Of a stretch of DNA of 64,000 nucleotides, positions 30,840 through 39,452 are shown in pieces. The stretch is from Alistipes sp. (lineage in GTDB: Bacteria; Bacteroidota; Bacteroidia; Bacteroidales; Rikenellaceae). Below the pieces are notes generated by a model. The model searched no databases. It was given only the letters and a program-made list of their open reading frames with translations, and was not told the origin of the DNA. The position numbers were made by a program, and so were the translations under genes. The first letter of the stretch is position 1. Each line of letters begins with the position of its first letter. The stretch is taken from the NCBI GenBank assembly GCA_017936685.1, contig JAGBFA010000006.1, positions 48,319 through 112,318 on the forward strand, written 5' to 3'.

Positions 30840-31925
30840 TTACTCTGCAAGGATATGTTCTGCCAAAATCGTCTCGATCTGCTCGCCGCGCAGGTTCTTG
30901 GCCACAAGAATGCCCTCGGGCGAGAAGAGGAAGTTGGTGGGGATAGAGCGGACGTTGTAGAGTTCGGCTGCCGGGCACTCGTCGCCGACATAGCCCCATA
31001 CGTTGACCCATGTCATGCCGTTCTCCTCAACAAAGGTCTTCCACTTCTGCTCGCTGCCCGGACGGTCGAGCGTGATGCCGTAGATCTGCAAGCCCTTGGG
31101 AGCGAACTTGGCGTATGCCTCCACCAGATGGGGAATCTCGCCGCGGCAGGGACCGCACCACGTAGCCCAGAAGTCGACGAGCACCCACTTACCCTCGGCC
31201 AGAAGATCCGATACGGCCACCTCACGGCCCTCGGTGTCGGTCAGCTTGATATCGGCCAACTTGGCACCCACCTCGGCATTCTTGGCGTTGTTGCAAAGCA
31301 CCGTCAGACGCTCGATGCCCTTCACCTCCTGCATCGGGGCAGAGAGCTGATCGACGACGGCGAGAATCTCCTCCGGCTCGGCGAACTGCGCATAGTAGCC
31401 CTCCAACATGACAACGCCCAAAAGATTGTCTTTGTTCTCCACGACGGCATCGTACATCACGGCTTTCAAGCGGTTCATGATCTCCTCCTCCTGCTCCTCA
31501 TCGGTGGCAGCCTGTCCCTCGGCGAAGATAGAATAGATCTGCTCGTCGTACTTGCCCATGTTATCGTTGGTGTACGATCCGGTCACGGCTATATCGTCCT
31601 GCTCGGCATCGTAGACGATAGCGACATCGTTGCCCTCCAAAGCCACATTGGCCAGACCGCTGCCTGCAACGGTCACCCTCGCCAGCATGGGCAGCTTTGC
31701 ATTGCCGGTGAGCGTGAATGTCTTGTCTTCGCCCACGACGGTCTCGGCCAGCACGTTATTGCGGTCGTATATGTCGACTACACGCACCGTATCGCCGGGA
31801 TCGATGCCCTCGTCCAGAGCCGTCAGATTGCCGTTGATCTTGAAGTTGTCGGCCGATTTCTTGTCATTGTTTCCGCATGCGGCCAACATCGACAGGCAGC
31901 ACGCGACTGTAAGGATTCTTTTCAT
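30840..31925 (-). CDS. TlpA-like thiol-disulfide oxidoreductase lipoprotein
   Basis: A 361-residue lipoprotein (lipid Cys17, LAACGNND). The N-terminal half is a DUF4369-like beta domain (FKINGNLTALDEG, FTLTGNAKLPMLARV). The C-terminal ~140 residues are a thioredoxin fold with active site FWATWCGPCRGEIP and cis-Pro in RSIPTNFLF. It likely reduces periplasmic disulfides, a family with many paralogues in Bacteroidales. It ends at a strong terminator. Confidence 0.93.
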   Translation of the reverse strand: MKRILTVACCLSMLAACGNNDKKSADNFKINGNLTALDEGIDPGDTVRVVDIYDRNNVLAETVVGEDKTFTLTGNAKLPMLARVTVAGSGLANVALEGNDVAIVYDAEQDDIAVTGSYTNDNMGKYDEQIYSIFAEGQAATDEEQEEEIMNRLKAVMYDAVVENKDNLLGVVMLEGYYAQFAEPEEILAVVDQLSAPMQEVKGIERLTVLCNNAKNAEVGAKLADIKLTDTEGREVAVSDLLAEGKWVLVDFWATWCGPCRGEIPHLVEAYAKFAPKGLQIYGITLDRPGSEQKWKTFVEENGMTWVNVWGYVGDECPAAELYNVRSIPTNFLFSPEGILVAKNLRGEQIETILAEHILAE

Positions 31926-31955
31926 AATATTATAATAAGTATGTTTAACATTCGG

Positions 31956-32561
31956 TCAATCTTTGACCCTGTCGGGATTGCTTCTGGCGAAGCTCTCCCA
32001 CGAGCTGCTTCCGCGACGCGCCTTACGATCGCCGCCCAGCCCCTTTCTGCGCTCGCCGCCCATGGCGCGCGTTATGGGGTTGGCCGTGGTGAAGAAGTGA
32101 CACAGAGCAACAGCCATGCCGTCGGTGGCATCGAGCTTGCGCGGGTGGTAGTCGGTGTGCAGTATGGAGTTGATCATCTGCGCCACCTGCTCCTTAGTAG
32201 CCGCACCGCGACCCGTGATGGCCTGCTTGATGCGCATGGGGGCATACTCCGTGATGGCGACGTGCGCGCTCAGCGCAGCGGCTATGGCCACACCCTGCGC
32301 ACGGCCGAGTTTGAGCATGCTCTGCACATTCTCGCCGAAGAATGGCGACTCGAAAGCCACCTCGTCGGGCGCATACTCCTCTACGAGTGTCCGCACGCGC
32401 TCGAATATGTAGCGCAGCTTCTCGTAGGGGTCCTTGATCTTGTGCAGGTCGATCTCGCCGATGACCACGGCACGAGGCTCGCGGCCGGCGATCTCGATCA
32501 CGCCGTAACCCATGTAGTTGGTTCCCGGGTCGATGCCCATTATGCGCAAACCTCTCTCCAC
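31956..32561 (-). CDS. ruvC: crossover junction endodeoxyribonuclease RuvC
   Basis: A 201-residue protein, slightly long for RuvC because of a basic C-terminal tail (GGERRKGLGGDRKARRG). Catalytic acids lie in GIDPGTNYMGYG, VAFESPFF and KLDATDGMAVALCH. It resolves Holliday junctions with RuvAB. The lpxD gene ends 15 nt upstream, so it is probably the last of a coaD-lpxD-ruvC run. Confidence 0.96.
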   Translation of the reverse strand: MERGLRIMGIDPGTNYMGYGVIEIAGREPRAVVIGEIDLHKIKDPYEKLRYIFERVRTLVEEYAPDEVAFESPFFGENVQSMLKLGRAQGVAIAAALSAHVAITEYAPMRIKQAITGRGAATKEQVAQMINSILHTDYHPRKLDATDGMAVALCHFFTTANPITRAMGGERRKGLGGDRKARRGSSSWESFARSNPDRVKD

Positions 32562-32576
32562 GGACGGTGCCCTACG

Positions 32577-33602
32577 CTACTCTTCGGTCAACTTCTTGTC
32601 CAGCTCGCGCACTTTCTTCTCCAACTCGGGCAGGCGGCGGAACACGGCGAACGAGCGGTGATACTGCATGCCCGGAAGTGCGGGGTAACCGAAGCGTATC
32701 TCGCCGTCGGCCACGTCCTTGTCGATGCCCGACTTGGAGCCTATGCGCACGCCGTTGCCGATCGTGACATGGTCGGCTATGCCCACCTGACCCGCCACGA
32801 AGCAGTTGGAACCGATCTTCGAGGTGCCGGCGATACCCATCTGCGCCGACGACACGGTGTTGGCACCGATCTCGACGTTGTGGCCTATCTGTATGAGGTT
32901 GTCGAGCTTCACGCCGCTGCGGATTATCGTCGACTCGGTCTTGGCGCGGTCGATACATGTGTTGGCACCGATCTCCACGTTGTCCTCGATGACGACATTG
33001 CCCAACTGCGGGATCTTGGCGAACGTGCCGTCGGGCTTGGGTGCGAAGCCGAAGCCGTCGGCACCGATCACGGCACCGGCGTGTATGATGCAGTTGCGGC
33101 CTATGCGGCAGCCCTCGTATATCTTCACGCCCGGGTAGATCTTGGTGCCCTCGCCCACCGTCACGCCGTCGCCGATGTAGCACTGGGGATATATCTGGCA
33201 GTCGCGCCCTACCTTAGCTCCGGCCTCGATGACCGTGAAGTCGCCCACGTAGCACTCCTCGCCCACCTCGGCGCGCTCGTTGATCGACGCCATGCGCGAT
33301 ATGCCCGTCTTGCGCGGACGGGCGGCGTTGTACATCTCCAACAGCGACAACACGCAGGCACCCACATCGGCCACCTTGACCAGTGTCGCCGCAACGGGCT
33401 GTTTGGGTTCGAACGTCTTGTCGACCAATATGATCGAGGCCTTCGACGTATAGACGAACGGTTCGTATTTGGGGTTGGTCAGATATGCCAGCGCACCCTC
33501 GCGGCCGCCGTCGATCGAGCCTACGGTGCTCACCTTGACCTGCTTGTCTCCGACGATCTCACCGCCTACCAAAGCGGCGATCATCTCTGCTGTAAATTCC
33601 AT
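32577..33602 (-). CDS. lpxD: UDP-3-O-(hydroxyacyl)glucosamine N-acyltransferase
   Basis: A 341-residue protein. The N-terminal LpxD domain is followed by a left-handed beta-helix of hexapeptide repeats ([40 protein letters not shown]) with the catalytic His in IGHNVEIG, and a C-terminal helix. It is the third step of lipid A synthesis. It lies 11 nt after coaD and 15 nt before ruvC. Confidence 0.96.
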   Translation of the reverse strand: MEFTAEMIAALVGGEIVGDKQVKVSTVGSIDGGREGALAYLTNPKYEPFVYTSKASIILVDKTFEPKQPVAATLVKVADVGACVLSLLEMYNAARPRKTGISRMASINERAEVGEECYVGDFTVIEAGAKVGRDCQIYPQCYIGDGVTVGEGTKIYPGVKIYEGCRIGRNCIIHAGAVIGADGFGFAPKPDGTFAKIPQLGNVVIEDNVEIGANTCIDRAKTESTIIRSGVKLDNLIQIGHNVEIGANTVSSAQMGIAGTSKIGSNCFVAGQVGIADHVTIGNGVRIGSKSGIDKDVADGEIRFGYPALPGMQYHRSFAVFRRLPELEKKVRELDKKLTEE

Positions 33603-33613
33603 AATGTCTGTAT

Positions 33614-34093
33614 CTATTCGTTTGTCAAATAATTCTCTATACGTATGCCCTCGGGCATCAGGTCGTCGACGCTGCGGCCGAAAGCCATAAGCTCGCGCAC
33701 TAACGACGAGGAGATGTCGGCCAGCTCGGGCGAGACCATCAGCAGCACGCTGCTCAACTCGGGGAAGAGCCGCCGGTTGGCCTGCGCAATGGTACGTTCA
33801 TACTCGAAATCGGCCGCCGTGCGCACGCTGCGGATAATGGCGCAGGCACCCACGCGGCGCGCCTCGTCGCCCGTGAGAGTCGAGTAGACGCTCACCTCCA
33901 CACGCGGCTCGCCTGAATAGAGCTGCTCGATAAGCCTGCGGCGGGCATCGATGCTCAGCAGGCCACGCTTGGCCACGTTATGTCCGACGGCTATGACCAC
34001 GCGGTCGAACAGTGCCAATGCCTCGTCGACAACGGCGGCATGTCCGCGCGTAAACGGATCGAACGACCCGGGGAAAAGAGCTGTTCTCTGCAT
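33614..34093 (-). CDS. coaD: phosphopantetheine adenylyltransferase
   Basis: A 159-residue nucleotidyltransferase. [14 protein letters not shown] carries the HxGH-like motif (T/RxGH), and [17 protein letters not shown] holds the ISSS motif. It makes dephospho-CoA. The ATG at 34093 follows a TATCTTTG box at 34115-34122. Longer in-frame starts would place the box inside the gene. Confidence 0.95.
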   Translation of the reverse strand: MQRTALFPGSFDPFTRGHAAVVDEALALFDRVVIAVGHNVAKRGLLSIDARRRLIEQLYSGEPRVEVSVYSTLTGDEARRVGACAIIRSVRTAADFEYERTIAQANRRLFPELSSVLLMVSPELADISSSLVRELMAFGRSVDDLMPEGIRIENYLTNE

Positions 34094-34114
34094 AAGCGAG
34101 TTGTATATTATCCA

Positions 34115-34122
34115 CAAAGATA
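34115..34122 (-). promoter_or_regulatory. -7 box TATCTTTG for coaD
   Basis: A consensus box on the minus strand 22 nt before the coaD ATG, at the downstream end of a family A repeat. Confidence 0.6.
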
Positions 34123-34180
34123 GAAAAAAGATAAGAATATGCGACAGCAACACCGATATTTATTTGAGCATCGCCCGACG
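34115..34180 (-). repeat. family A promoter repeat, single copy before coaD
   Basis: On the minus strand GCGATGCTCAAATAAAT followed by GTTGCTGTCGCATATTCTTA matches the GGCAATGCTCAAATAAAT..CTCGCTTATTCGTA core of the sirtuin-proximal copies, and it ends at the -7 box. Confidence 0.6.
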
Positions 34181-34238
34181 GGATTGTCATGTCGAACGTC
34201 TGTGAGATATCTGGTTGGGGACGATATGGCCACCCGAC

Positions 34239-34365
34239 TGTCACTCCGAGGGAGGGTGCATGCCCGACCGTGGGAGTCTCGCAGGCGGGAGTACATTGGT
34301 ATGGCAGGGATTAGTCGGCAAAAAAGAGATTCTCACGTCGGACGTTCCGTCCTCCTCAGAATGAC
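34239..34365 (+). repeat. family B dispersed repeat, copy 7
   Basis: TGTCACTCCGAGGGAGG..CGTGGGAGTCTC to GAGATTCTCACGTCGG..CCTCCTCAGAATGACA. The rest of the gap to 34462 holds only short mosaic fragments. Confidence 0.7.
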
Positions 34366-34462
34366 ATGGTGTGTATATCAGCCTCGCACATATTCCCCAA
34401 CCGGATTCTTCGTTTCACTCGGAATGACAAGATGCTGTCGTCCAGAGCGGCCGCAGGTGGCA

Positions 34463-35053
34463 TCAGCGCGCGAGTTCGATATACTCGGTGTAGACCAGCT
34501 GCGTGTGAGGATTGCTCGATATCATCTCCTGACGAATGGCCTTGGTGCCGTAGCGGATAAACAGAAACTTGCGCGGCACGCGATGCACGATCTGGCGTAT
34601 GGTGTCGACCGTGCGCAGGGAGTACTCCACCGTGTCGCCGTCGATGCGGCCCTCGACACGGCTCCACGCATCGCCGCCCGAGAAGATGCGCACCGTATCG
34701 CGCAGGGTGTCGCGCACGACAACGGTATCGCGCAGGCACATGCGCAGATCGTAACGGCTCTGCATGGCACCCACGGCCATGCTCTCCACGCGGCGCAGGC
34801 GCAGTCCAAGATCGCGTATGCGGGCGAGGTCCTCGCCATGCGTGCGGCGGAACTCCTCGCAGCGCAGAGTCAGACGCTCCACGGCGGCGGCCGACTCGCC
34901 GGCGCGCGTGCGATATAGCTCGACGGAGTTAGTCAATGCCCGACAGTTGGATTCCAGCCGACGGTTCTCCTCGCGCAGACGCCCTATGCGCCACACGCCG
35001 ACGGCAGCTGCGACGACCGACAGGATCGTCACAACGACAAAAAACTTTTTCAT
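34463..35053 (-). CDS. membrane-anchored coiled-coil protein, unknown function
   Basis: A 196-residue protein. An N-terminal membrane helix (FFVVVTILSVVAAAVGVW) is followed by a coiled coil (RLREENRRLESNCRALTNSV..RAGESAAAVERLTLRCEEFR) and a short beta-rich C-terminus. It resembles small uncharacterised Bacteroides proteins (DUF6549-like; not certain). The ATG at 35053 follows a TATATTTG box. Confidence 0.6.
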   Translation of the reverse strand: MKKFFVVVTILSVVAAAVGVWRIGRLREENRRLESNCRALTNSVELYRTRAGESAAAVERLTLRCEEFRRTHGEDLARIRDLGLRLRRVESMAVGAMQSRYDLRMCLRDTVVVRDTLRDTVRIFSGGDAWSRVEGRIDGDTVEYSLRTVDTIRQIVHRVPRKFLFIRYGTKAIRQEMISSNPHTQLVYTEYIELAR

Positions 35054-35078
35054 GATATATGCGGATTGGTTTGCTCCG

Positions 35079-35086
35079 CAAATATA
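35079..35086 (-). promoter_or_regulatory. -7 box TATATTTG for the coiled-coil protein gene
   Basis: A consensus box on the minus strand 25 nt before the ATG at 35053. Confidence 0.5.
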
Positions 35087-35149
35087 CGACAGCCGAAGCC
35101 CGATCGGTTTCTCAATTTTCCGGAAACGTCGCAATACAAGCCCTGCGCG

Positions 35150-35905
35150 CTACTCCAAGCAGGAGGCCATGCCGGCGGCGATAGAGCTCGACAGCCATCT
35201 GCCGCCCACACGCGAATAGGCCGTCATGCCCATCGAATCGACCGTGAACAGCTCGTCGGCATAATCCAGCGCACGCACCGAGAAGGGACGCACATACAAC
35301 TGCAAACCGGCCTTTTCGGCCGCCTCAACGGCCATATCGTACTCAGCCGAGTCGTACCGGCGCGGTGTGAACAGATAACGGTCTTTAACCAGAAACAGCG
35401 GCGACCACGACCGCCCTGCAACCATACCCTGCGAATCGATGCGTATGGCCGCTTCGGCACCCTGCATCTGCACCATGCGGTCGGCCACGGCGGCGATCTG
35501 CTCGGTCATCGACGAACGATGCTCCCACGGCGGGACATCGTAATGCAGAGCCACGGCCGCAGGCATCTTCGCGCGCAGATAGCAGCCCGCGCCGAAAGTC
35601 GGTGTCTGACACTCGACGACCAGCTCGGCGCGCGACGATAGCACGATGCGGACAGGACAGCTCAACGTGCGCGTCATACGGTTGCGGGCAAGCAGTTCGG
35701 CCGCCACGCACTCCATCTCGCCGGCACGGTAGAGCGGTGCGAAGCCGAAGAGCTCTTCGGCCGCGGCACGCAGCACATCGAGGTGCCGCTCCATGCGCCG
35801 CGCACGATAGTCGAGCGTATGCACGCACTCGACCACACAGGGACGCACGTCGGACAGCTGCCGCCGATCGACCGTCTGGCCGTCTATCCACACCAAGCGT
35901 GACAT
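35150..35905 (-). CDS. class IV aminotransferase-fold protein (PabC/IlvE-like), probably non-catalytic
   Basis: A 251-residue protein. MERHLDVLRAAAEELFG, then LFLVKDRYLFTPRRYDSAEY and YADELFTVDSMGMTAYSRVG follow the layout of fold-type IV PLP enzymes such as aminodeoxychorismate lyase. The segment that normally carries the Schiff-base lysine reads WEHRSSMTEQIAAVADRM, with no lysine. The usual Glu of the G-x-v-x-E stretch is Gly (GMVAGRSW). Catalysis is therefore doubtful. It lies 12 nt after holA. Confidence 0.7.
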   Translation of the reverse strand: MSRLVWIDGQTVDRRQLSDVRPCVVECVHTLDYRARRMERHLDVLRAAAEELFGFAPLYRAGEMECVAAELLARNRMTRTLSCPVRIVLSSRAELVVECQTPTFGAGCYLRAKMPAAVALHYDVPPWEHRSSMTEQIAAVADRMVQMQGAEAAIRIDSQGMVAGRSWSPLFLVKDRYLFTPRRYDSAEYDMAVEAAEKAGLQLYVRPFSVRALDYADELFTVDSMGMTAYSRVGGRWLSSSIAAGMASCLE

Positions 35906-35917
35906 CTGAGCCGAGAA

Positions 35918-37003
35918 TTATTGTTGTGAAAATATTTTGAGCAGCAGCTCGCGCAGCAGCTCGTCCTGATCCAGTCCGCCGTTGTCGAGTCCCTTGCTTT
36001 TGGCATCGTACTCGCGCAGCAGACCGAGGATATTGAACAGGCGGCGGTTGTTCCAGCGGCCGATGTTCTCCTTCATCTCGCGTATGGCGAAGGGATTGCC
36101 TACACCCAGTATGCGCATCAGCTCGGCATCGGAGGGGAAGGGCACGCCGCGCTTGCGCGTCTGCCACATCAGATAGCCCATCAGAAACATCTGGCGGAAC
36201 TGCCCGAACAGCACGGCTATGGTCACCATGATGGGGTACGACTTGGGATTCTTGCCGAAATGGTCGGCTATGCGCATGGCACGCGCCACGTCCTGACGCA
36301 TCACCGCCCCACACAGCTCGTAGGTGTTGAACTCCTTGGAGATGCCCACATAACGCTCTATGTCGTCGTCCGACACGGTAGTCTGCCCCTCGGGCAGCGA
36401 CACGGTGAGCTTCTGCAACTCGCCGGCGATGCGCGCAAGATCGGTACCCAACTGCTCTTTGAGCATCGACATGGCCTTGGGCTGCATCTTCAAGCCGCAG
36501 CGCGCCACATAGGCCGACAGCCACGAATCGATCTCGTAGTCGCGCGGACGCACCGACTCGAACACCACGCCGTTCTTCACGCAGCTCTTGTAGAACGAGC
36601 CACGGCGGTCGATGCCGCGCCCCTGCTCCTTATTCTTATAACACACCACCAGTATCGTCGACTGCTGCGGCTTGGAGGTGTAGTGTGCCAGATTCTCTAT
36701 GCGTTGCAGATTCTGCGCCTCGCGCACGATGACCACCTCGTAGGAGCCCATCATGGGCATCTGCCGGCAGAGGTTGACGATGGCACCGGCATCGGAGTCG
36801 AGTCCGTAGACCGTGATCTGGTTGAAGGCCCGCTCGGCCTCCGACAGGATCGACGAGGAGAGCTGTTCGCAAAGCGCGTCGATGAAATAGCCCTCGTCGC
36901 CCGCAAGCAGATATATCGGTGCGAAGCGGCGCGCCGCGATATCGGCCGTCAGCGACTCGAACTGAGCCACGCAATCCTTGAATTTGACACTCGATTTAGC
37001 CAT
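35918..37003 (-). CDS. holA: DNA polymerase III delta subunit
   Basis: A 361-residue clamp-loader subunit. It has the delta N-terminal AAA-like domain (FAPIYLLAGDEGYFIDALCE, PMMGSYEVVIVREAQNLQRI) without Walker A, a lid, and a C-terminal collar domain (NIGRWNNRRLFNILGLLREY). It opens the beta clamp in the gamma complex. It starts 3 nt after the tilS stop. Confidence 0.93.
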   Translation of the reverse strand: MAKSSVKFKDCVAQFESLTADIAARRFAPIYLLAGDEGYFIDALCEQLSSSILSEAERAFNQITVYGLDSDAGAIVNLCRQMPMMGSYEVVIVREAQNLQRIENLAHYTSKPQQSTILVVCYKNKEQGRGIDRRGSFYKSCVKNGVVFESVRPRDYEIDSWLSAYVARCGLKMQPKAMSMLKEQLGTDLARIAGELQKLTVSLPEGQTTVSDDDIERYVGISKEFNTYELCGAVMRQDVARAMRIADHFGKNPKSYPIMVTIAVLFGQFRQMFLMGYLMWQTRKRGVPFPSDAELMRILGVGNPFAIREMKENIGRWNNRRLFNILGLLREYDAKSKGLDNGGLDQDELLRELLLKIFSQQ

Positions 37004-37006
37004 CTG

Positions 37007-38350
37007 TTACAATATCTCTCTGGTGATTTTCAACACGTTTTCGGTCTGGCGCGTCAGGCGGAAGCGATCGTCCAGACGACGGCCGACAACCCACACTACA
37101 TCGTCGCCCGACAAGAGCACGAACTGGCGGCCCTTCTCGGCCATCGACACCTTTCGGTCTATGAGGTAGTCGCTCAGCTTCTTGCGGCCGGTCATGCCGA
37201 AGGGTATGAACCAGTCGCCCTGCTGCCAGCGGCGCAGCGTGAGCGGGAATTGCAGCCGGTCGGCATCGATCAATGCCACGTTGTCGCCCAGCTCCATAGA
37301 ATCGATCATATCGATGTCGCAATACTCGTAGTAGAGCACCGAGTTGCCGCAATAGGAGCGCAGCGTGCCGCGCTCGACACTCACCTCGCACGTGTCCTCG
37401 TCGGCTATGCGGCTTATTACCACGCGGCCGCGGTCGACCGTAGCCACCCACTCGCGCGAGTAGAATCGCCTACCGGTATTGCCCTGCGCCAGCGCATGAC
37501 ACAGAGCATCGACCGTATCGCCCTTGAAGCCATACGAGGAGTTGAGTATCTCGTAGACGACATATCCTAACGGCAGCGAGGCATCGATGCGGTCGACGTG
37601 CAGCGTGTGTATCTCGCCCTCGGTGTCGAGCGAGGTGCGTTTGATGATCTCCATCGAGCTGTCGATGAAGCGTTGGGCATCGGTCAGGCGCGATATGTTG
37701 CGGCGCATGATGGTGGTGAAGCGCGGATTGATCTCGCGCAGCATGGGCACCACGCCTAAACGCACCTTGTTGCGAAGATACTTGGTCGAGCGGTTCGACG
37801 AGTCCTCCCTGTAAGGGATATGGTGAGCCACGGCGTAGTCGAGTATCTCCTTGCGCGTGGCGAACATCAGCGGCCGCACGATGCGGCCTATCTGCACGCC
37901 GATGCCAGTCAGGCCGCGCAGACCCGTGCCGCGCAGCATGTTGATGAAAAAGGTCTCGATCGAGTCGTTGATGTGGTGGGCGATGGCTATGACAGTATAG
38001 CCGTGCTCGTCGCACAGCGAGCGAAACCACGTGTAGCGCAAACGACGCGCCGCCATCTCCATCGACTCGCCCGTGCGCTCCATCTCTCCGGTGGTGTCGA
38101 AACGGCGGTTGAACAACTCCGCGCCGTAGCGTTCGGCCTCGCGCGCCACTAACAGTTCGTCCTCGTCGCTCTCCTGGCCGCGCAACTGGAAGTTGCAGTG
38201 CGCCACACCGAACTTGTAGCCCGAAGCGGCGAACAAGGCCATCATGACCATCGAGTCGACCCCGCCCGAGACCGTCAGCAATATCTTGTCGTCGTGCGAA
38301 AACAGCTCGTTCGCAGCGACATACTTCTCAAACTCCTCTAAAAGTAACAT
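37007..38350 (-). CDS. tilS: tRNA(Ile)-lysidine synthase
   Basis: A 447-residue protein from the ATG at 38350. The PP-loop ILLTVSGGVDSMVMMAL binds ATP, and the substrate loops (HCNFQLRGQESDEDE, AIAHHINDSIETFFINMLRG) are present, with a C-terminal TilS domain. It makes lysidine at C34 of tRNA-Ile(CAU). An ATG at 38371 overlaps the end of murB by 11 nt. The shorter start matches the MLL-type N-terminus usual in Bacteroidales. Confidence 0.94.
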   Translation of the reverse strand: MLLLEEFEKYVAANELFSHDDKILLTVSGGVDSMVMMALFAASGYKFGVAHCNFQLRGQESDEDELLVAREAERYGAELFNRRFDTTGEMERTGESMEMAARRLRYTWFRSLCDEHGYTVIAIAHHINDSIETFFINMLRGTGLRGLTGIGVQIGRIVRPLMFATRKEILDYAVAHHIPYREDSSNRSTKYLRNKVRLGVVPMLREINPRFTTIMRRNISRLTDAQRFIDSSMEIIKRTSLDTEGEIHTLHVDRIDASLPLGYVVYEILNSSYGFKGDTVDALCHALAQGNTGRRFYSREWVATVDRGRVVISRIADEDTCEVSVERGTLRSYCGNSVLYYEYCDIDMIDSMELGDNVALIDADRLQFPLTLRRWQQGDWFIPFGMTGRKKLSDYLIDRKVSMAEKGRQFVLLSGDDVVWVVGRRLDDRFRLTRQTENVLKITREIL

Positions 38351-38360
38351 TACACGTCTC

Positions 38361-39371
38361 TCAAATGACATTCACTTCCGGTTCGATCCTTATGCCGAAC
38401 CGCTCCTCCACTCGACGGCATACCATATCGGCCAGAGCCATGACATCGGCTCCCGTGGCACCGCCCAGATTGACCAGCACCAACGCCTGACGGTCGTGCA
38501 CGCCCACTCTCTGCCCGCGGTAGCCCTTCAATCCGCAGCGGTCGATAAGCCAGCCGGCGGCCAGCTTCACTCGGCCGGCATCGGCAAGCGGATACACCGG
38601 CATGTCCGCATACTCGGCCAGCAGCCGGTCGGCCACAGCACGATCGACGACCGGATTCTTGAAGAAGCTGCCGGCATTGCCCGTCACGGCCGGATCGGGC
38701 AGCTTGCGGCGGCGTATCGCGCAGATCGCCTCGCGTATGTTCGCAAGCGTCGCACCGCCCCGCAGCTCCACTTCGCGCGCCACGTCGCCGTAACCCAGAT
38801 TAGGCTGCGCCACGCGTGAGAGACGGAACTCCACGGCCGTGATAATGGCGCGGCCGCGCAGCTCGCGCTTGAATATGCTGTCGCGGTAACCGAAGCGGCA
38901 CTGCTCGCCCGAGAGCCGCACCACGCGACGCTCCGGCACATCGAAATACTCCACCGCCGTGATGGTATCGCCCGCCTCGGCACCATACGCACCGATGTTC
39001 TGCACGGGCGCGGCACCCACGCTGCTGGGTATGAGCGAGAGGTTTTCCAACCCCCAAAGACCCTGCCCGACGCTCCACTCGACAAGCGAATCCCACTCCG
39101 CACCGGCATCGACCCTTACCGAGACGCACTGCCCGCAGTCGCCTATGACCGTCATCTGCCGGCCTACGGGCGTGAGCAGCACGCCGTCGTAGTTGCGCGT
39201 GAAGAGGACGTTATTGCCGGCACCCAGCACATACCACTTCGCGGGGTTCTCCGACGAGAAATAATCGGCCAGATCCTCCGCCGACGAGAACTCGACCAGT
39301 GTCGCGGCACTCTGCCTTACATGAAAACTGTTGCGATCCGAGAGATCGACATTGTGAAAAATATGTTTCAT
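38361..39371 (-). CDS. murB: UDP-N-acetylenolpyruvoylglucosamine reductase
   Basis: A 336-residue type I MurB. FAD-binding elements WYVLGAGNNVLFT and SLIPSSVGAAPVQNIGAYGA, catalytic residues in FGYRDSIFK and TGNAGSFFKNPVV, and the C-terminal domain are all visible. It reduces enolpyruvyl-UDP-GlcNAc to UDP-MurNAc. It is transcribed away from the DUF4301 gene. Confidence 0.96.
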   Translation of the reverse strand: MKHIFHNVDLSDRNSFHVRQSAATLVEFSSAEDLADYFSSENPAKWYVLGAGNNVLFTRNYDGVLLTPVGRQMTVIGDCGQCVSVRVDAGAEWDSLVEWSVGQGLWGLENLSLIPSSVGAAPVQNIGAYGAEAGDTITAVEYFDVPERRVVRLSGEQCRFGYRDSIFKRELRGRAIITAVEFRLSRVAQPNLGYGDVAREVELRGGATLANIREAICAIRRRKLPDPAVTGNAGSFFKNPVVDRAVADRLLAEYADMPVYPLADAGRVKLAAGWLIDRCGLKGYRGQRVGVHDRQALVLVNLGGATGADVMALADMVCRRVEERFGIRIEPEVNVI

Positions 39372-39375
39372 AATG

Positions 39376-39383
39376 CAAAGTTA
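39376..39383 (-). promoter_or_regulatory. -7 box TAACTTTG for murB
   Basis: A consensus box on the minus strand. It sits only 5 nt before the murB ATG, which implies a leaderless or nearly leaderless transcript. Confidence 0.45.
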
Positions 39384-39396
39384 CGGAAAATTTTAC

Positions 39397-39404
39397 TAAA
39401 TTTG
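39397..39404 (+). promoter_or_regulatory. -7 box TAAATTTG for the DUF4301 gene
   Basis: A consensus box on the plus strand 49 nt before the ATG at 39453. It is divergent from the murB box with 13 nt between them. Confidence 0.5.
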
Positions 39405-39452
39405 AGAGATTAAAACCTCTAACTTGATAAGATAACCAAAACAGATATTACC

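Noticed and set aside
30576-33632. Very long open frame on the plus strand opposite TlpA, ruvC and lpxD
   Set aside because: It is antisense to three well-identified genes. Such shadows are expected at this GC content, and its protein has no family resemblance.
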